Positions 12,990 to 24,747 of a stretch of DNA of 64,000 nt are shown here, in pieces. The position numbers and the translations under genes are program-made. A model generated the notes under the pieces. The model did no database searches. It was not told where the DNA came from and was given only the letters and a program-made list of their open reading frames with translations. Source of the DNA: Cyclina sinensis (taxonomy: Eukaryota > Mollusca > Bivalvia > Venerida > Veneridae); NCBI GenBank assembly GCA_012932295.1, contig JAAONU010000010.1, positions 22,210,704-22,274,703 of the forward strand, written 5' to 3'. Position 1 is the first letter of the stretch, and the number at the start of each line of letters is the position of its first letter.

Positions 12990-13273
12990 CAGAGGCGGTT
13001 CCAGGATTTCAGGTTGGCTGGGGGGGGGGGGGGGGGGCGCAAAATGTTCGGCCCAATTTGTGTCCGTTTTCTATCTCATTTCAACGGTTGTGGTTATGGT
13101 AGAGAATACTGATTTGGCAATATCAAATGGGCCTCTGATTATTCAATTCAATGTTGAACAATAAAGGATACATGATTTAAAGACATATTCAAAATAGACC
13201 TACAATAACACCTATGGTCCGGGAATTTTAGGGTGGCGCGCGCCGGGTGCGCCCACCTCTAGATCCGCTATTG
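12990..13273. mobile_element. Small inverted-repeat element with poly-G tract
   Basis: The ends CAGAGGCGGTTCCAGG and (inverted) CAATAGCGGATCTAGAGG are imperfect terminal inverted repeats of the kind seen in short non-autonomous DNA transposons. The 5-bp sequence gagat directly flanks both ends (12985-12989 and 13274-13278). Inside is a 17-G run at 13021-13037 and a GC-rich gcgcgcgccgggtgcgccc segment. The superfamily is uncertain, because a hAT element would be expected to leave 8 bp. Confidence 0.5.
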
Positions 13274-13274
13274 G

Positions 13275-14740
13275 AGATGATAACTGTATACCATTTGCGC
13301 ACGGTGAAAACAGAATAGTTTAACAGTGTATAAATATTTTGGTTCGAATATTTCGTGTCGGTTCACTCATCATATGAAAGGTTGATTACACAACCAAACA
13401 GAAAGATTAAGCTCCAGAATAACCCTTTAGTGTCATTCTATTTGCTTTCTTTCTATTCTATCTTTCTATTCCATCTTCGACGCAAAATCAGTTTATCATT
13501 AATCATGTTAATGTCGCATTCTCGTAGTGGACTAGTCGTTTTTTATTTATCATTGCCAAAACATTTTATCACATAAAATGGAAGAATCAACATACAACTT
13601 TTTAAATTTTTGTCATCCGAATAAGTGAAATACGGTAACATCTTCATGAAGGACAAATTAAGATTTTCATTATCAAACCTTTACAGTCTCCTTACCGTGT
13701 TTATATATTTATGAGGCGTTCGTCCGTCAGTTTATCAGTCTGTCTGTCCATTCGGAATATCTGAATCTTGGAGTAACTAAAATAGTGAGGCTATGTTAAC
13801 AATGTTGTTTTGAAACGGTAGACAACAGTGAGCAAATAAAAGATGTTTAAGAACAAAAAAATAAATAAAACGCAAATCCTAAAGAAAACTGTCTCGGGTT
13901 GTGATCGAACCCTGTGTGGAAATCTATTTAACCAATATATATAGTAACGGAACTGATACACTTTTCAATAATTAGACCTCTTACTCATTGATTGTTATTT
14001 TACCGAACCTATAAAAAAGTTATTATAATGCCATTTTAGTAAGATTGCAAAAACGCTGTAGAAAATAGGACATTTTTGATATTTCTATCTTTTCAAATAG
14101 ATCATGCGCTACGTTCGAATGAACACCATGCCCCCGGGGGCGTTGGCCTTAGTCCCCGTGACCTCTAAGTGAGTCTGGTGGGTAAAGCTCATCAAGGAGC
14201 ATGCACCTGTGAAGATTTAAGGCTGAAGGTGGAAGGACTTCCGTGTCATGGTCAAGTTTATAGTTTTGTGACTGACAGACAGACAGACAAACAGACAGAC
14301 AACAATATCCCCGTCTGGCAGCATACAAAAAGAAACAAACAAAAAAAAGAACAGCGCATGCACACTTGTAAATGGTTGAATATATATGCCACCTTTTTTG
14401 TCCGTATTTCACGGCGTGCTGAGAATATATCCGTAACACCCAATGTTCTCACATTGACAAAACTACGTTGAACATTTACATAAATACCCAAATAGCAATT
14501 GAAGACGGTTTTGCAACATCAAATATGGCAGTCTGCACGGAAATTGTCGTAGATATAAGGGCCTACAATAAGTAATTTTTTTTTTAAATGTGTAGAAGGA
14601 AAATAGATGACAAAGGGTCTTTATATACCAATTTGTTTTAAATAATGATGATGTGTGGTAAGACTCGACAAGCTTACTCAAAAAAAAAAAAAAAATTCTA
14701 GTGAGATGCATAGTAAGAAATTGTTGGCTATTATTGCTTT
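13275..14740. other. Intronic sequence with simple repeats
   Basis: It contains a GC-rich patch near 14130-14160 (cccccgggggcg), an ACAG simple repeat at 14267-14300 and a 15-A run near 14680. The 14.13-14.33 kb part resembles a dispersed repeat, but no boundaries could be set. No gene was recognised. Confidence 0.4.
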
Positions 14741-14742
14741 TT

Positions 14743-15440
14743 ATGCTCCCCAACGGGAATGCATTTATTCGCCGCCTTGTCAGTCCGACCGTCCGTCCTT
14801 CCGTCCGTTTATCCGTACCAAAATTTTGTCCGAAGAATTTCTCAACAACCACTGGCTCGAATGTACTAAATTTTCATAGGAAGCTTCACTACCAAGAGGA
14901 GGTATGCATATTACTAGCATGTTCCGGTTCAGTGATTTTTCTCAAGATTATGTAATTTTTGTTCGAACAATTACTCAGCAATCATTTGCTGGAATTCATT
15001 GAAACTTGATAGGAGGCTTTACTACCAGTAGGAGCATATTAGTGACATGTTCCAGTTCAGCGATTTTTCACAGATTTATGCCCATTGAAGCCTTATCATC
15101 TGGGATCGTTTGTCTGGAGCATAACTCCAAAGCTATTAAGGGGATTATGATGAAAGTGTACACAACGATAGAATGCAGTTAGGAATCACAATGTGCAAGA
15201 ACAAAAGCTCTGTCAAGCTTACTGTCGGAATTATCTCCTTTTGATGAATTAAACAACTGTCCTGAACATAACTCCAAAGCTGTTTTGTTGAAAGTTAAGA
15301 AAAAGACAGAGTGGAACATAACTCTTCCTTACCTACGTTTTTGAATTAACTCTCTTTATTAATTTAAACATTTTTGTCCAGACTATAACTCCAAACTCTA
15401 TTAAAGGCATTTGTTGAACATGTGTTATGTTGGGGAGCAT
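14743..15440. mobile_element. Short element with ATGCTCCCCAAC inverted termini
   Basis: It begins ATGCTCCCCAAC (14743-14754) and ends with the exact reverse complement GTTGGGGAGCAT (15429-15440). The 698-bp interior has CCGTCCGTCC runs and repeated cataactccaaagct motifs, and no coding frame. This matches the structure of a non-autonomous repeat type common in bivalve genomes. No target-site duplication is clear. Confidence 0.65.
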
Positions 15441-15444
15441 CCAT

Positions 15445-17035
15445 CGTTTCCAACGATATCCTTGTTTCAATAAATGTTTTTCAGCATTTTTTTTAAATTG
15501 GAAAACATTATCAAAAGAACAAATAGTATATAATAGAAAAGGCCTTAAATTTCTGAGCAAAAACAACAAACAAACAAGCATGCCACAAAATTTGTCAATC
15601 AATTTGTAAGATCACTCACCATACAATTTAGCGTATTGTCTTAACTTTAAAAATGTTTGGATAAAAAAAATTTGTTTTGTTTTGACAGCGGTGCAGAATA
15701 ATTTGAGAAATTTGCATAAATCCCGTTGTATGATGCACAATTTATGGATTTTTGACATTTGATTCGATGTTAATCTATAAGCAGACACTAATTCCTTCTT
15801 GATGTTCATGTCATAATATATTCTCCAAACAATTTCGCAACTTAACAATTGTATGACTTTTCATTCCAGTTAAAGCAATGTTTACATATTAGGTCACCTA
15901 AATTCAATATAGTGTTATTACATTTATATGACAAAGATATTGTTTATGACGTTATTATCTAGGAGAACGTGGGGACGTGTAACACAACAAGTCAAATTTT
16001 GAGAAGATATTGCATCATTGTTATTTAAACCGACGCATATTTATAAATCACATTCACCGCTAATGAGTAAAGTAACATTTCATTCAATGCTACTGGCACA
16101 GAAGTTGAATTTACCAATAAAATTCGAGTAGAAACCGCATTATTTTCCGAAAGTTACAATGTCTAACATGTAGATTTTAAAACTGTGTTCTAATTGTGTT
16201 TAGTGCACTAGTAGTTTATTGTTCTCTTTGTTAGAAAAGGGACATGTTAAGAGAGTGTAATTCTTAATTATTTTTTCGAATTGGACGGAAAAATCTACGC
16301 CACAGTCAAAATTAGCGGCGAAAACTACTGATCTCCTGACGGAAACAGCCAATCATAAAAACGGAAACGTTTTTTTTCCTTATAAAAAACAATTCTTTCA
16401 TAATTGTTATCAATACACTATGTTAATTTTGATGTGATATTGGTATATGTTTGACTGTTGACCATTAATAATGTGAAAATAACGGTAAATCAATAAAATA
16501 AATGTAATGTTCCCACTTATTACATGAGTATTTTAATTTATATTCATTTAATTATATTTAATATAGTCCACTACTCTTTTATATACGATTCAACTATTCG
16601 GTATTCTTTTGTTGTTGAAAAATTGCTGACTGATGTTTGAAGACTGTGAGACACATAAAATGTAGAACATAAAAACAAGTAGTTGTAGAAGCAGAAGTAG
16701 TAGTAGTAGTAGCAGCAGTAGTAACTGTTGTTGGAAGTGGTAATGGACTATAAAAGGTTGGGATGACCATTTGAGTCAGAGGGAAGGACGTTACATCTTT
16801 TAGCTTCTAAGTTTATGTATTCTCGAAAGATCTAACAGCTGTACTAATGTTGGTGTTTCTGCGCGCAGCCAGACTATATTTCATGGTGATAACTTATTAG
16901 TTTCTTTTGCATGTTTTACAGTCATCAAAATCTAACAGCGGTTATTACAATCGCTGAAATGCACTCAATTTTGGATTAAACAAGCACTGCAACACAACTA
17001 GAAATAATCTGCCTAGAACACACTAATTAAATGCT
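15445..17035. other. Intronic AT-rich sequence, no gene seen
   Basis: An AGT/AGC trinucleotide microsatellite occupies about 16690-16730. Nothing else is recognisable. Confidence 0.4.
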
Positions 17036-17039
17036 TTAC

Positions 17040-18115
17040 TACACGTGATCATTGCAGTGAAGTTTCCGCCAAATCCATCCAGTTGTTATGGAAATATGCC
17101 TAACTGTACTCAAATGTGGACAATTCAAGGGCCACAACTCTGCTTAATATAATTCAGCCTGTATAAGCCAATAAAATCAAAATCTAAATCTAAACTGTAA
17201 CTAGTGGTTATGGAGATATGCCCAACTGTTTTCAAAGATGTACAAATCAAGGGCCGTTACTTCACTCAAAAACATTCGACCATACCAAGACGAAAAAAAT
17301 GCATACTAACATTCCTGTGAAGTTTCCTTAAAATAATCAGCAGTTATGAAATATGCCCAAATGTATTCAAATTTAGAGAAATCAAGGGTCAAAACTCCAA
17401 TTAAAATCTGCCGACCGAAACACATCAATAAAACTTCTAACTACACTTGCGAATAATCATTCCTGTGGAGTTTTGTTAAAATCAAACATGTAGTTATGGA
17501 GATATGCTCATATATGTTCACATTCGTACGATTTAAGGCCTATAGTTACACTAAAAATCAGCTGCTTGGAATACATTAATTAAACCTGTAACTTCAGTTG
17601 CTAATAATCATGCCTGTTGAGCTTTGCAAAAATCAGACAATTTCTAATGGCAAGATGTCCTTTGAGCTCAAATTTGGACAAATCAAGGTATATTACCCCA
17701 CATAAACTCATCCGACCGGAACATATTAATTATACCTGTAACTACACTTGCTTACAATTAGCCTGTTGTATTTTGAAAAAATCAGACTTGTGGTTATGGC
17801 AGAATGCCAATATAAATTCTTTCGGACAAATCTAGGCCTATAACTCCACTATAATTAGCCGACGGAACATGTTAATTATATCTGTAACTACGCTTGCAAG
17901 TTAACAATTATTCCTGTGATTGTATATTTAATCAGACAAATGGTTATGGAGATATTCCCTTATGTGTTCAAATATGGACAAATTAAGGCCTAGACCTTCA
18001 CTGAAAATCCCTGAAACGGAAAATGTCGACGACATTCTCATCTAGGCTTGGTACCAATATATCATATTAAATTACATTGAAATCAATCCTGTCGTTATGG
18101 AGAGGAAGCGCAGAC
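17040..18115. repeat. Degenerate tandem array, unit about 145 bp
   Basis: The phrase gttatggagatatgcccaa recurs in diverged form near 17085, 17208, 17343, 17493, 17785, 17942 and 18095. Between copies come a variant of ggacaaatcaagggcc, a variant of cgaccggaacatattaatta, and then ctgtaactacacttgc. Seven to eight units are readable. Divergence between units indicates an old array. Confidence 0.8.
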
Positions 18116-18193
18116 AAACTTTTTGACATACATACAAACAGTCAGACAGACAGATGAAAGGTATAAAACATAATATACCTATCCGAATATGTT

Positions 18194-18212
18194 GGGGGGG
18201 GGGGGGGGGGGG
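18194..18212 (+). repeat. Poly-G tract (19 G)
   Basis: Uninterrupted run of 19 guanines, able in principle to form a G-quadruplex. Similar runs lie at 13021-13037 and 39087-39102. Confidence 0.95.
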
Positions 18213-18831
18213 AGATAATTGTAACTTATGTTTATTGATTTGGGTGGAAAGATATCTTAAGTAAGCACCGACATAATGTTATATTGCGCTAATTAACTTA
18301 ATTCCAGGAAATGAGTATTTTCACAATTATGTTTTACTATATACACACTGGCTTCTTTTATGGGAAACACATATGTTGAAACAGTATCGAAAAGGCTTCT
18401 TTAGCAGCATCATCAATTTATCATTACCGTTTCAGCTTTGTATGGAATCCAAGAGCAGGTCAGCTTTTTTCACTTAGAATTTAAAACAAGAGCTTTTATC
18501 AAACGATTTTTTTTCTTCATAAAACAGGGAGACAGAAAGAGAATCAGTAAAAAATAAACAAATTCTTCAAGAGTTTCTTTTTGTGTTAACTCTTAGGCAA
18601 AGTCAATTGCCTTCGACTCTACTATAAAGACAGATGAAACTTGCAAAAATAAATCGTTTTCCAACAGAAACACATCCTACACGATATCTTTGGACTATTA
18701 GTGTAAGTATGCAGAAACTTTTTATCTTGGATCTTGCCGTTCGAATTGTGATCTGAAGTGCTCATAACTATTTTAAGACTTCCTAAGCTGTTTTATTTAC
18801 AAATTAATATTTAGCCTTTTCAGTAACGGCG

Positions 18832-19089
18832 TTGGACAATTTCAGATATATTTGTAAAAGAAAAAAGTGGATTTATATTACATTTACATTAGTTGGCTGT
18901 ATTTCTCTCGCCGTAAGTTCGAAGACATTTTCAAAGTTTTGGGAAAATATGACTTGGTTTGAAAGATTAGTTTTATTTGCAATGGCTGTGGTAGCTTTCT
19001 GGGGTAATAAAGTGCATTTTCTTCGTGGTAAAGTAATTCCACAGGTAGCATTCTGTATGCACCAAGCGCCAAGCGCAAACATTGATTAA
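18832..19089 (+). CDS. Possible small membrane-protein exon (unrecognised)
   Basis: A frame open for 85 codons with two hydrophobic stretches (around WIYITFTLVGCISLAVSS and LVLFAMAVVAFWG), separated by a polar segment, and ending in QAPSANID before a stop. Amino-acid composition is balanced, unlike the surrounding AT-rich noise. There is no good ATG at its 5' end: the frame opens with TTG, and the first Met is internal. If real, it would be an exon; a ttcag that could act as an acceptor precedes codon 5. I do not recognise a family. Other frames across the same segment are also partly open, which lowers confidence. Confidence 0.2.
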   Translation: MDNFRYICKRKKWIYITFTLVGCISLAVSSKTFSKFWENMTWFERLVLFAMAVVAFWGNKVHFLRGKVIPQVAFCMHQAPSANID

Positions 19090-19094
19090 TGTTT

Positions 19095-19725
19095 AGTATC
19101 TAACATTTGCAAGTACAATTTTCAAGCAGGTCCATCAAACATAGCTTCAAAATTGAGATTGATAAGACTAGACTTCTGTACAGATTTTGGTGATTTTAAA
19201 CATTAGTTTCTAAGTTTTCCCTGCGCGATGTAAAATTTTTCTTTTATTATAAAAAAAAAACAATATTTTGCCTTATCTACAGTGATTCTTGAGCCATCAA
19301 TAAAAAAACAAGGTCTTCATGGTGTGTGTCAAGCTGAGAGAAATTAACACGTTGCGTTTTATTTGTAGAAAAGTTCAAACCATTTCTGTTGCCCTTTTGT
19401 GAATTTTGATAGCTCAATAGATAAATAATATGTTTACGATAACAAGAGTATCATCAATACTAAGACCAAGCAACGCTTAGGTTTAAAACCTAAACGGTAC
19501 TGTCTATTTTCAAACCAACTAGTGTCGGAGAGAATGTTTCCTACTGGAATATCAAGCTTTTGATCACGACTTTATAATAAGGTTGAATCAGTTTTAATAT
19601 TTATAAGTAGTGTTTCTTTGTCAACGGATATAGAAACGAAATATTGTTTATTTCATTAATAAAGGATGTTTGATAAATGTTTCAAGGCAGACAAGATGAT
19701 ATTCAAACTATGCGTTTTGCAGAAA
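19095..19725. other. Intronic sequence, no gene seen
   Basis: AT-rich, with an A10 tract near 19252. No supported feature. Confidence 0.4.
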
Positions 19726-19729
19726 CCTG

Positions 19730-20765
19730 ACTGTAAATTAATGGGGAATGCCCAGCCCATCTCTGGTTGAGATGACTGATCTGAACACTGTGGATGCTCA
19801 TATAGTCCGCCTCGTGTGGTAGGGGTTTTTTGTCACTTATAGACCTATCCTACGCCGGACAGACGCCGGACATGAACTGATCAGGGTGTAGTTCGGTAGC
19901 TGGCCCCAGGAAAGCCCTAAGAGACGAAGCTTTTACGAAGCTAAGGGAAGTACTGAAATTACCGGGAGTTACTGGACTGGGAGAGATAGAGATTATTCAA
20001 ATAGATCCGGCTGATACATTGAACAAGCAGCTGTTTAGGGTTGAAAAAGTGTTGACACTTCTGCAGCCTGAGCATGTGCTTCAATGCCGGAGTCAGAGCA
20101 ACCTATCTGGCGAGGCTTTGCTAACTATGATGTTTTTGTTGTAAGTCCACAGCTCAGTCTAAAGGGAGCAGTTGATTCACCTTCACTGCTTCTCAGGGTC
20201 ATAAGTTGTTTTGCTACAGTAGCTTCCGGTGTTTCCTAAACACCTACGTGGGGTTCACTGAGATGGCCTACAAATCTGATGACCCTGTCAGAGTGCTTCA
20301 GAAGCTTGAGCCTTCTCGACTGTTTCTGGAGACGAATCTCCCTACTTTAGCCCACCGGGCAGTAAAAGATCCAAACCTGCTATAATTGGAAGGGTTGCAT
20401 CCAGGAAAGACGAGCATAAAGGCCAATCATGGAAAGATCTCATTCAGTTGTACTTTGATAAGCTTCCGCCTCAATCAATGATCAATGGTCAGTGAAGAGT
20501 CTAGCTAGGCAGAGGTGCTATCCTGGTGTGTCATTGGTACAGAGATCGATGGTCACCAGTCCGGAAGGTGGTACTGGCAGTACTTGGTTATACCCAGGAA
20601 ACCCAAGGAGATTCATACTCATGAGCATGATTGCGGTCAGGCTCCATAGTCTGATTTGTTTGCCCGAAGTCCGAATCTTTCTCAACAGGACGGGGAGGAT
20701 TGTATTGCCTGCTCCAGGTCTGGACCATTCTACGGGCGGATAGTCAGTCTGGACGGCTGCTGGGT
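19730..20765 (+). pseudogene. GC-richer block of decayed coding-like sequence
   Basis: Composition changes sharply at about 19740 and again at about 20765. In between, G+C is visibly higher and homopolymer tracts are absent. Short frames read like protein (for example VTGLGEIEIIQIDPADTLNK near 19970 and a 76-codon stretch to 20743), but stops interrupt all frames every 50-80 codons. I could not assign a family. A decayed retroelement gag or pol region, or a processed pseudogene, would fit. The strand is tentative. Confidence 0.4.
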
Positions 20766-21114
20766 AATTTCTCCATCGGACGCCATTTTCAACAACACTT
20801 TACATACAAATAGAATAATATCTACTAAATTCTAATCTTTAAACAGACATCTGGAATCAGAGATTAGCCAGATTCTAGGTAAGACATACTACTAAACACC
20901 TTACATTTAACTATGTTACATTTGTGTTTTACGCAGTGCTACTAAAATCGGTTTATGAGCATCAAAATCACCATTTAAAATGAACGGCTTGGGCAGTTGT
21001 TTTATCAGCGTAAGAAAACGGAAAATGTAGCAGGAGTAGAACTATCACAGAAAGTGAATTAAAATACCCCTTCAACACCGCTTTGTCAGAGGGGAACGGA
21101 AAATATAAAACGCT

Positions 21115-21485
21115 TCACGCACACCTACACTTATTGATGATCGTGCACATCAAGCCTCGAATCGATATATAAGTTTGCATCACAATATTTTGCTATGACA
21201 GGCCATACAACCACATAGCAAGAACTGGTGTGCATAAAAAAATGTCCCGCAAATCTACACTTATTGGTTAAAAAGCGCACCTAGTTTCAAATCAAAAGTC
21301 GTAGTAATGTGGATGTAGTTTACGTCACAAAATTTTGTTATGACAGGCCATACAACTACAGGGCCTGTATTTGACGAAAAACAAGTCATATTATAAACAC
21401 TTATAATAATTGATAATCATGTGCAAAAAGTTTCAAATTGATAGTCTTAGTAATATGGATGTATTTCATGTCACACGAGTTCTTC
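21115..21485. repeat. Three-copy degenerate tandem repeat, about 150 bp
   Basis: The phrase acacttattgatgatcgtgc and a following atgacaggccatacaac block recur near 21130, 21255 and 21400, with gtagtaatgtggatgta between. The units are diverged. Confidence 0.6.
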
Positions 21486-21489
21486 AACA

Positions 21490-22960
21490 TACCACCCAAT
21501 GACCAATGAATCAGGTATAACTTCAAACAGTTCGGCTGGGGCATAGTAAGAATTTAAAAGTTATCTACTGAAGACACGAATGATTCCCCGCCATTTAGTG
21601 ATTAGTTACAACATGATGTGTAGAAATATCTCAGATAAATTTTACATATTGGCTGCACATGAAACAAAAAAAGTATTAAAACTACAGATGAAGTCCTTTC
21701 ATAAAATACATGTTTCACCAAACCAGTCTATCTCAGGCAAAGGAAGAATAACAGTGTATAGTACCAAAAACCTTTTACAGCTTTTTTATTTACAAAAATA
21801 TATAATTTGAAACAAGTAACAATTAACTTTGATTGTGCTCTTTTATTGAAACAAAAGAAACAAGTGTGCAGTGAGACAGAAAAATTAAAAAATAATGAAA
21901 ACATAAATTCCTCTTTGTCTTGGAGAGTTTAAATTAGAGAGAATTGACAGAACTGGTTTAATGTATTGGATCACTAAATAAAATGTACCTTTTGGGAAGT
22001 GGCTTTGGCGTATGTGGCGATGTCTTTGTTAAAAAATGTGTCTGTGTCTTTAATGCATATAACCCTTAAACATGTATGTTCAAGTAGAAACACCAAATGT
22101 AGACTTTAATTAATACAGTTGTTGTGTGCTTCACATTAATTGCTGCAAAATTTGATAGGGAATGATAAGGAATGTTTTCTGGAATAAAAGCAGTGATAAT
22201 GTGCATATTGAATGCATACTAAGTTCTACAGTGGTGAAATGAGAGTCAATTCACGGATGGTGATTGACATTAAAGTATCCGGTACGGTATAAGTATTGAG
22301 TACATGAAATACCTTTCTAAACAATGCTGGTCGACGAATGTTACATTTTAAGGGTTATTGAAAAAGGTGTAATAGATAACTCTCTGCTTCGAAGAGTTGC
22401 TACAATTCCGTATTAAACTCTGTATCACTATATAATAAATAGAGAGTCCAGCAAACATTTAAAACGTTTTAACGACATTCATTAATTGCTCTGGTTTGTA
22501 CTGACTATGCAATAAAATCTTAAAATATCTCAAATATCTTGCTTAAAAACAACGAGGAAATGTTATATCTTTATCTGTTGGTTCCAGTAAGATTGCATTC
22601 CATTCTCGGTTGCTCTTAGGATGGACTCTTTCTATGACTGCCTTTCTCCCAGTGGACGAACAACTTCGGGTTAAACAGAAATATTGAATGCTATTTTGCC
22701 TACCGTAAGACAGCGGAGGTTATTTGTAACAAACCGACGATAATCAGAAGGCTTACCATTCACTAATTTATATAAACAGTCAGCCGCTTAGCTAAAAGAT
22801 GATATGTTAACCCGTTAGGAGCAGTTAATGAAACAACATTGTTTGATATCAGACTGAGTGTGTGAGAACAATCCAGTACAGTGTAAAAAGCATTATGCGT
22901 CATGATATGAATCAATTTATTTGGTCTGCTTTTATATATTACGTCAGTCATCAATGCAAT
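21490..22960. other. Intronic sequence, no gene seen
   Basis: The open frames here are short and lack recognisable motifs. No repeat was delimited. Confidence 0.4.
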
Positions 22961-22962
22961 AA

Positions 22963-24479
22963 GGCCATACCAAATCGTTCTTTCGTTTAGCGTCCGCGGA
23001 CGGATAGATTTGAGCTTCTGAGGTAGGAAAAAACAACAACATTGTTTTGCCTTACGACCTTACTGTACAAAGTATTAAATGCTCTCCGGTATGTTCGAGA
23101 ATTTATACGTGACTAGTGTTGTTACCTCCTTTGCATCTTTACCCCAATTTTGTATTTATTGAGTCGTGTAAAAAAGTTCCATGCGTGCATAAATTTGTTG
23201 GCGACGTCAGAAGAGGGTGGTTAGTTTCTGGTCAGTTATAATAAGATTTCAATGCCTTTTATTGTTTTTCAAGATAATAGCAAGTAAATGATTGTTTTAT
23301 GTAAATTGTATGCGTTGAAGTATTTGTTATATGTTTTCGCTATCAGTTGAATTTCTCAAGTGAAGTGTATACGCAAGCTGCAGCTAGAATTTGTTGATGA
23401 AGTTTAATGTAATTCAAATAGGTAGAGTCGAAAGACATTATTTATGACATTTTGTTAGTAGTTAACAAAGAAGATATTCCTTTTGTAACATTTTTGCTGA
23501 GAATTCTTCTTTCATAAGGGAGACAAATTCATTTGAATTATTTAAAAGAATTGTGTTATCTTCGCAGTGAAGCCAACAGACACTCAGACAAAACAGATAG
23601 AGAAAAACAAATACCAGTAAAAATGATATTTTGGTGTTCAGTATGTATAAGTTACTGGTCATATCAAATTTTATGGAATTTATTGCGAGCGAAGCCGAAG
23701 GCGTAGCGAAGCAATAAGTTCTATAAAATTTGATATAGACCAATAACTTGCTTACAGTTTGTCACGTACGCACGTCGGCAACGTCCTCTGAAGTCTTGTT
23801 AAGACCGCCCTTTCATCATTTTGATTGACACCTCTAGCGCCCAAAAAAGATGTCGATTGCCTGTAATTCAAGTTGTCACGAGGCTTTTTTTCTACATGTA
23901 CAGTTTAGTTTATAATGCCCGTATGTTATTGTAGCTATTTTGCATAACTCCCCCCACATACCACATGTCTCGCGCTGTTCATATCAAAGAAAATAAGTCA
24001 CTTATTTTTTCAAACAGATTATTTTATGGGATATATTTTTCAAACTTGAACTGAATATGGCCTCTCTGATTGGATAAGACACTAGGGCAAACTGTAATAA
24101 ATGTTTAAGTAGTGATTCCTTTTGTATTTTTTTACAGTGATGGATTTTATTGGCATAGGATGGAAGGACCTGTCTAATAACATGAATGTGCATCAGTTTT
24201 ATAGATTGTTGAAAATGAGTTGATATTGACAAGTTGACTCCAAATATAGACTCAATTGTAAATTTACCTATACAGAAATATATTTGATTGAAAATACTTT
24301 AAGAAATGCATTAAAAGTCTCTACAAAGTGGAATGTGAAACTTGATAATTATATCCTGGTGTAGATACTAGTCAGTATGACTTGTTTATTTTTTGGGTCT
24401 TCGTTTTTGTTTTCAGGATAGCTAGATAGGTTTTTGAACTTAGGGTGGACGCTAAACGAAAAAACAATTTGGTATGGCC
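22963..24479. mobile_element. Harbinger-like non-autonomous DNA transposon, copy A
   Basis: The left end GGCCATACCAAATCGTTC...TTTAGCGTCC is matched by the reverse complement of the right end (GGCCATACCAAATTGTTT...TTTAGCGTCC), giving terminal inverted repeats of about 35 bp. TAA directly flanks both ends (22960-22962 and 24480-24482). TWA target duplications are characteristic of PIF/Harbinger transposons. The 1.5 kb interior has no transposase. It contains a strong hairpin at 23647-23746. Confidence 0.75.
23647..23746. repeat. Near-perfect 100-bp hairpin
   Basis: The arm gttactggtcatatcaaatt followed by ttatggaatttattgc is repeated inverted as gcaataagttctataaaatt, then tgatatagaccaataac. 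The short GC-rich apex reads gcgagcgaagccgaaggcgtagcga in two overlapping parts. Arms are about 40 bp with few mismatches. Confidence 0.8.
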
Positions 24480-24747
24480 TAAATGTAAACAGCGTATAGT
24501 TTCCTTCATTATTTTTTTTTCTCTATTTAAGCTAATCTGTTCCATGCGGTAAAAAGACGCTAATAAAGATAAAACATACAAAGGAATGTACAATATATTA
24601 TTTGCAAGCTATGTAATATTGGTATTTACGTTGATAAGTCAGACACCATGAATGACTTTTATTAAAGAATTTGTATTTTATCAAAGAAAAACGTGAGCGC
24701 TAAATATTCAACAACAGATATCAGGTGTCGCAGGCCTTCTGACGATA

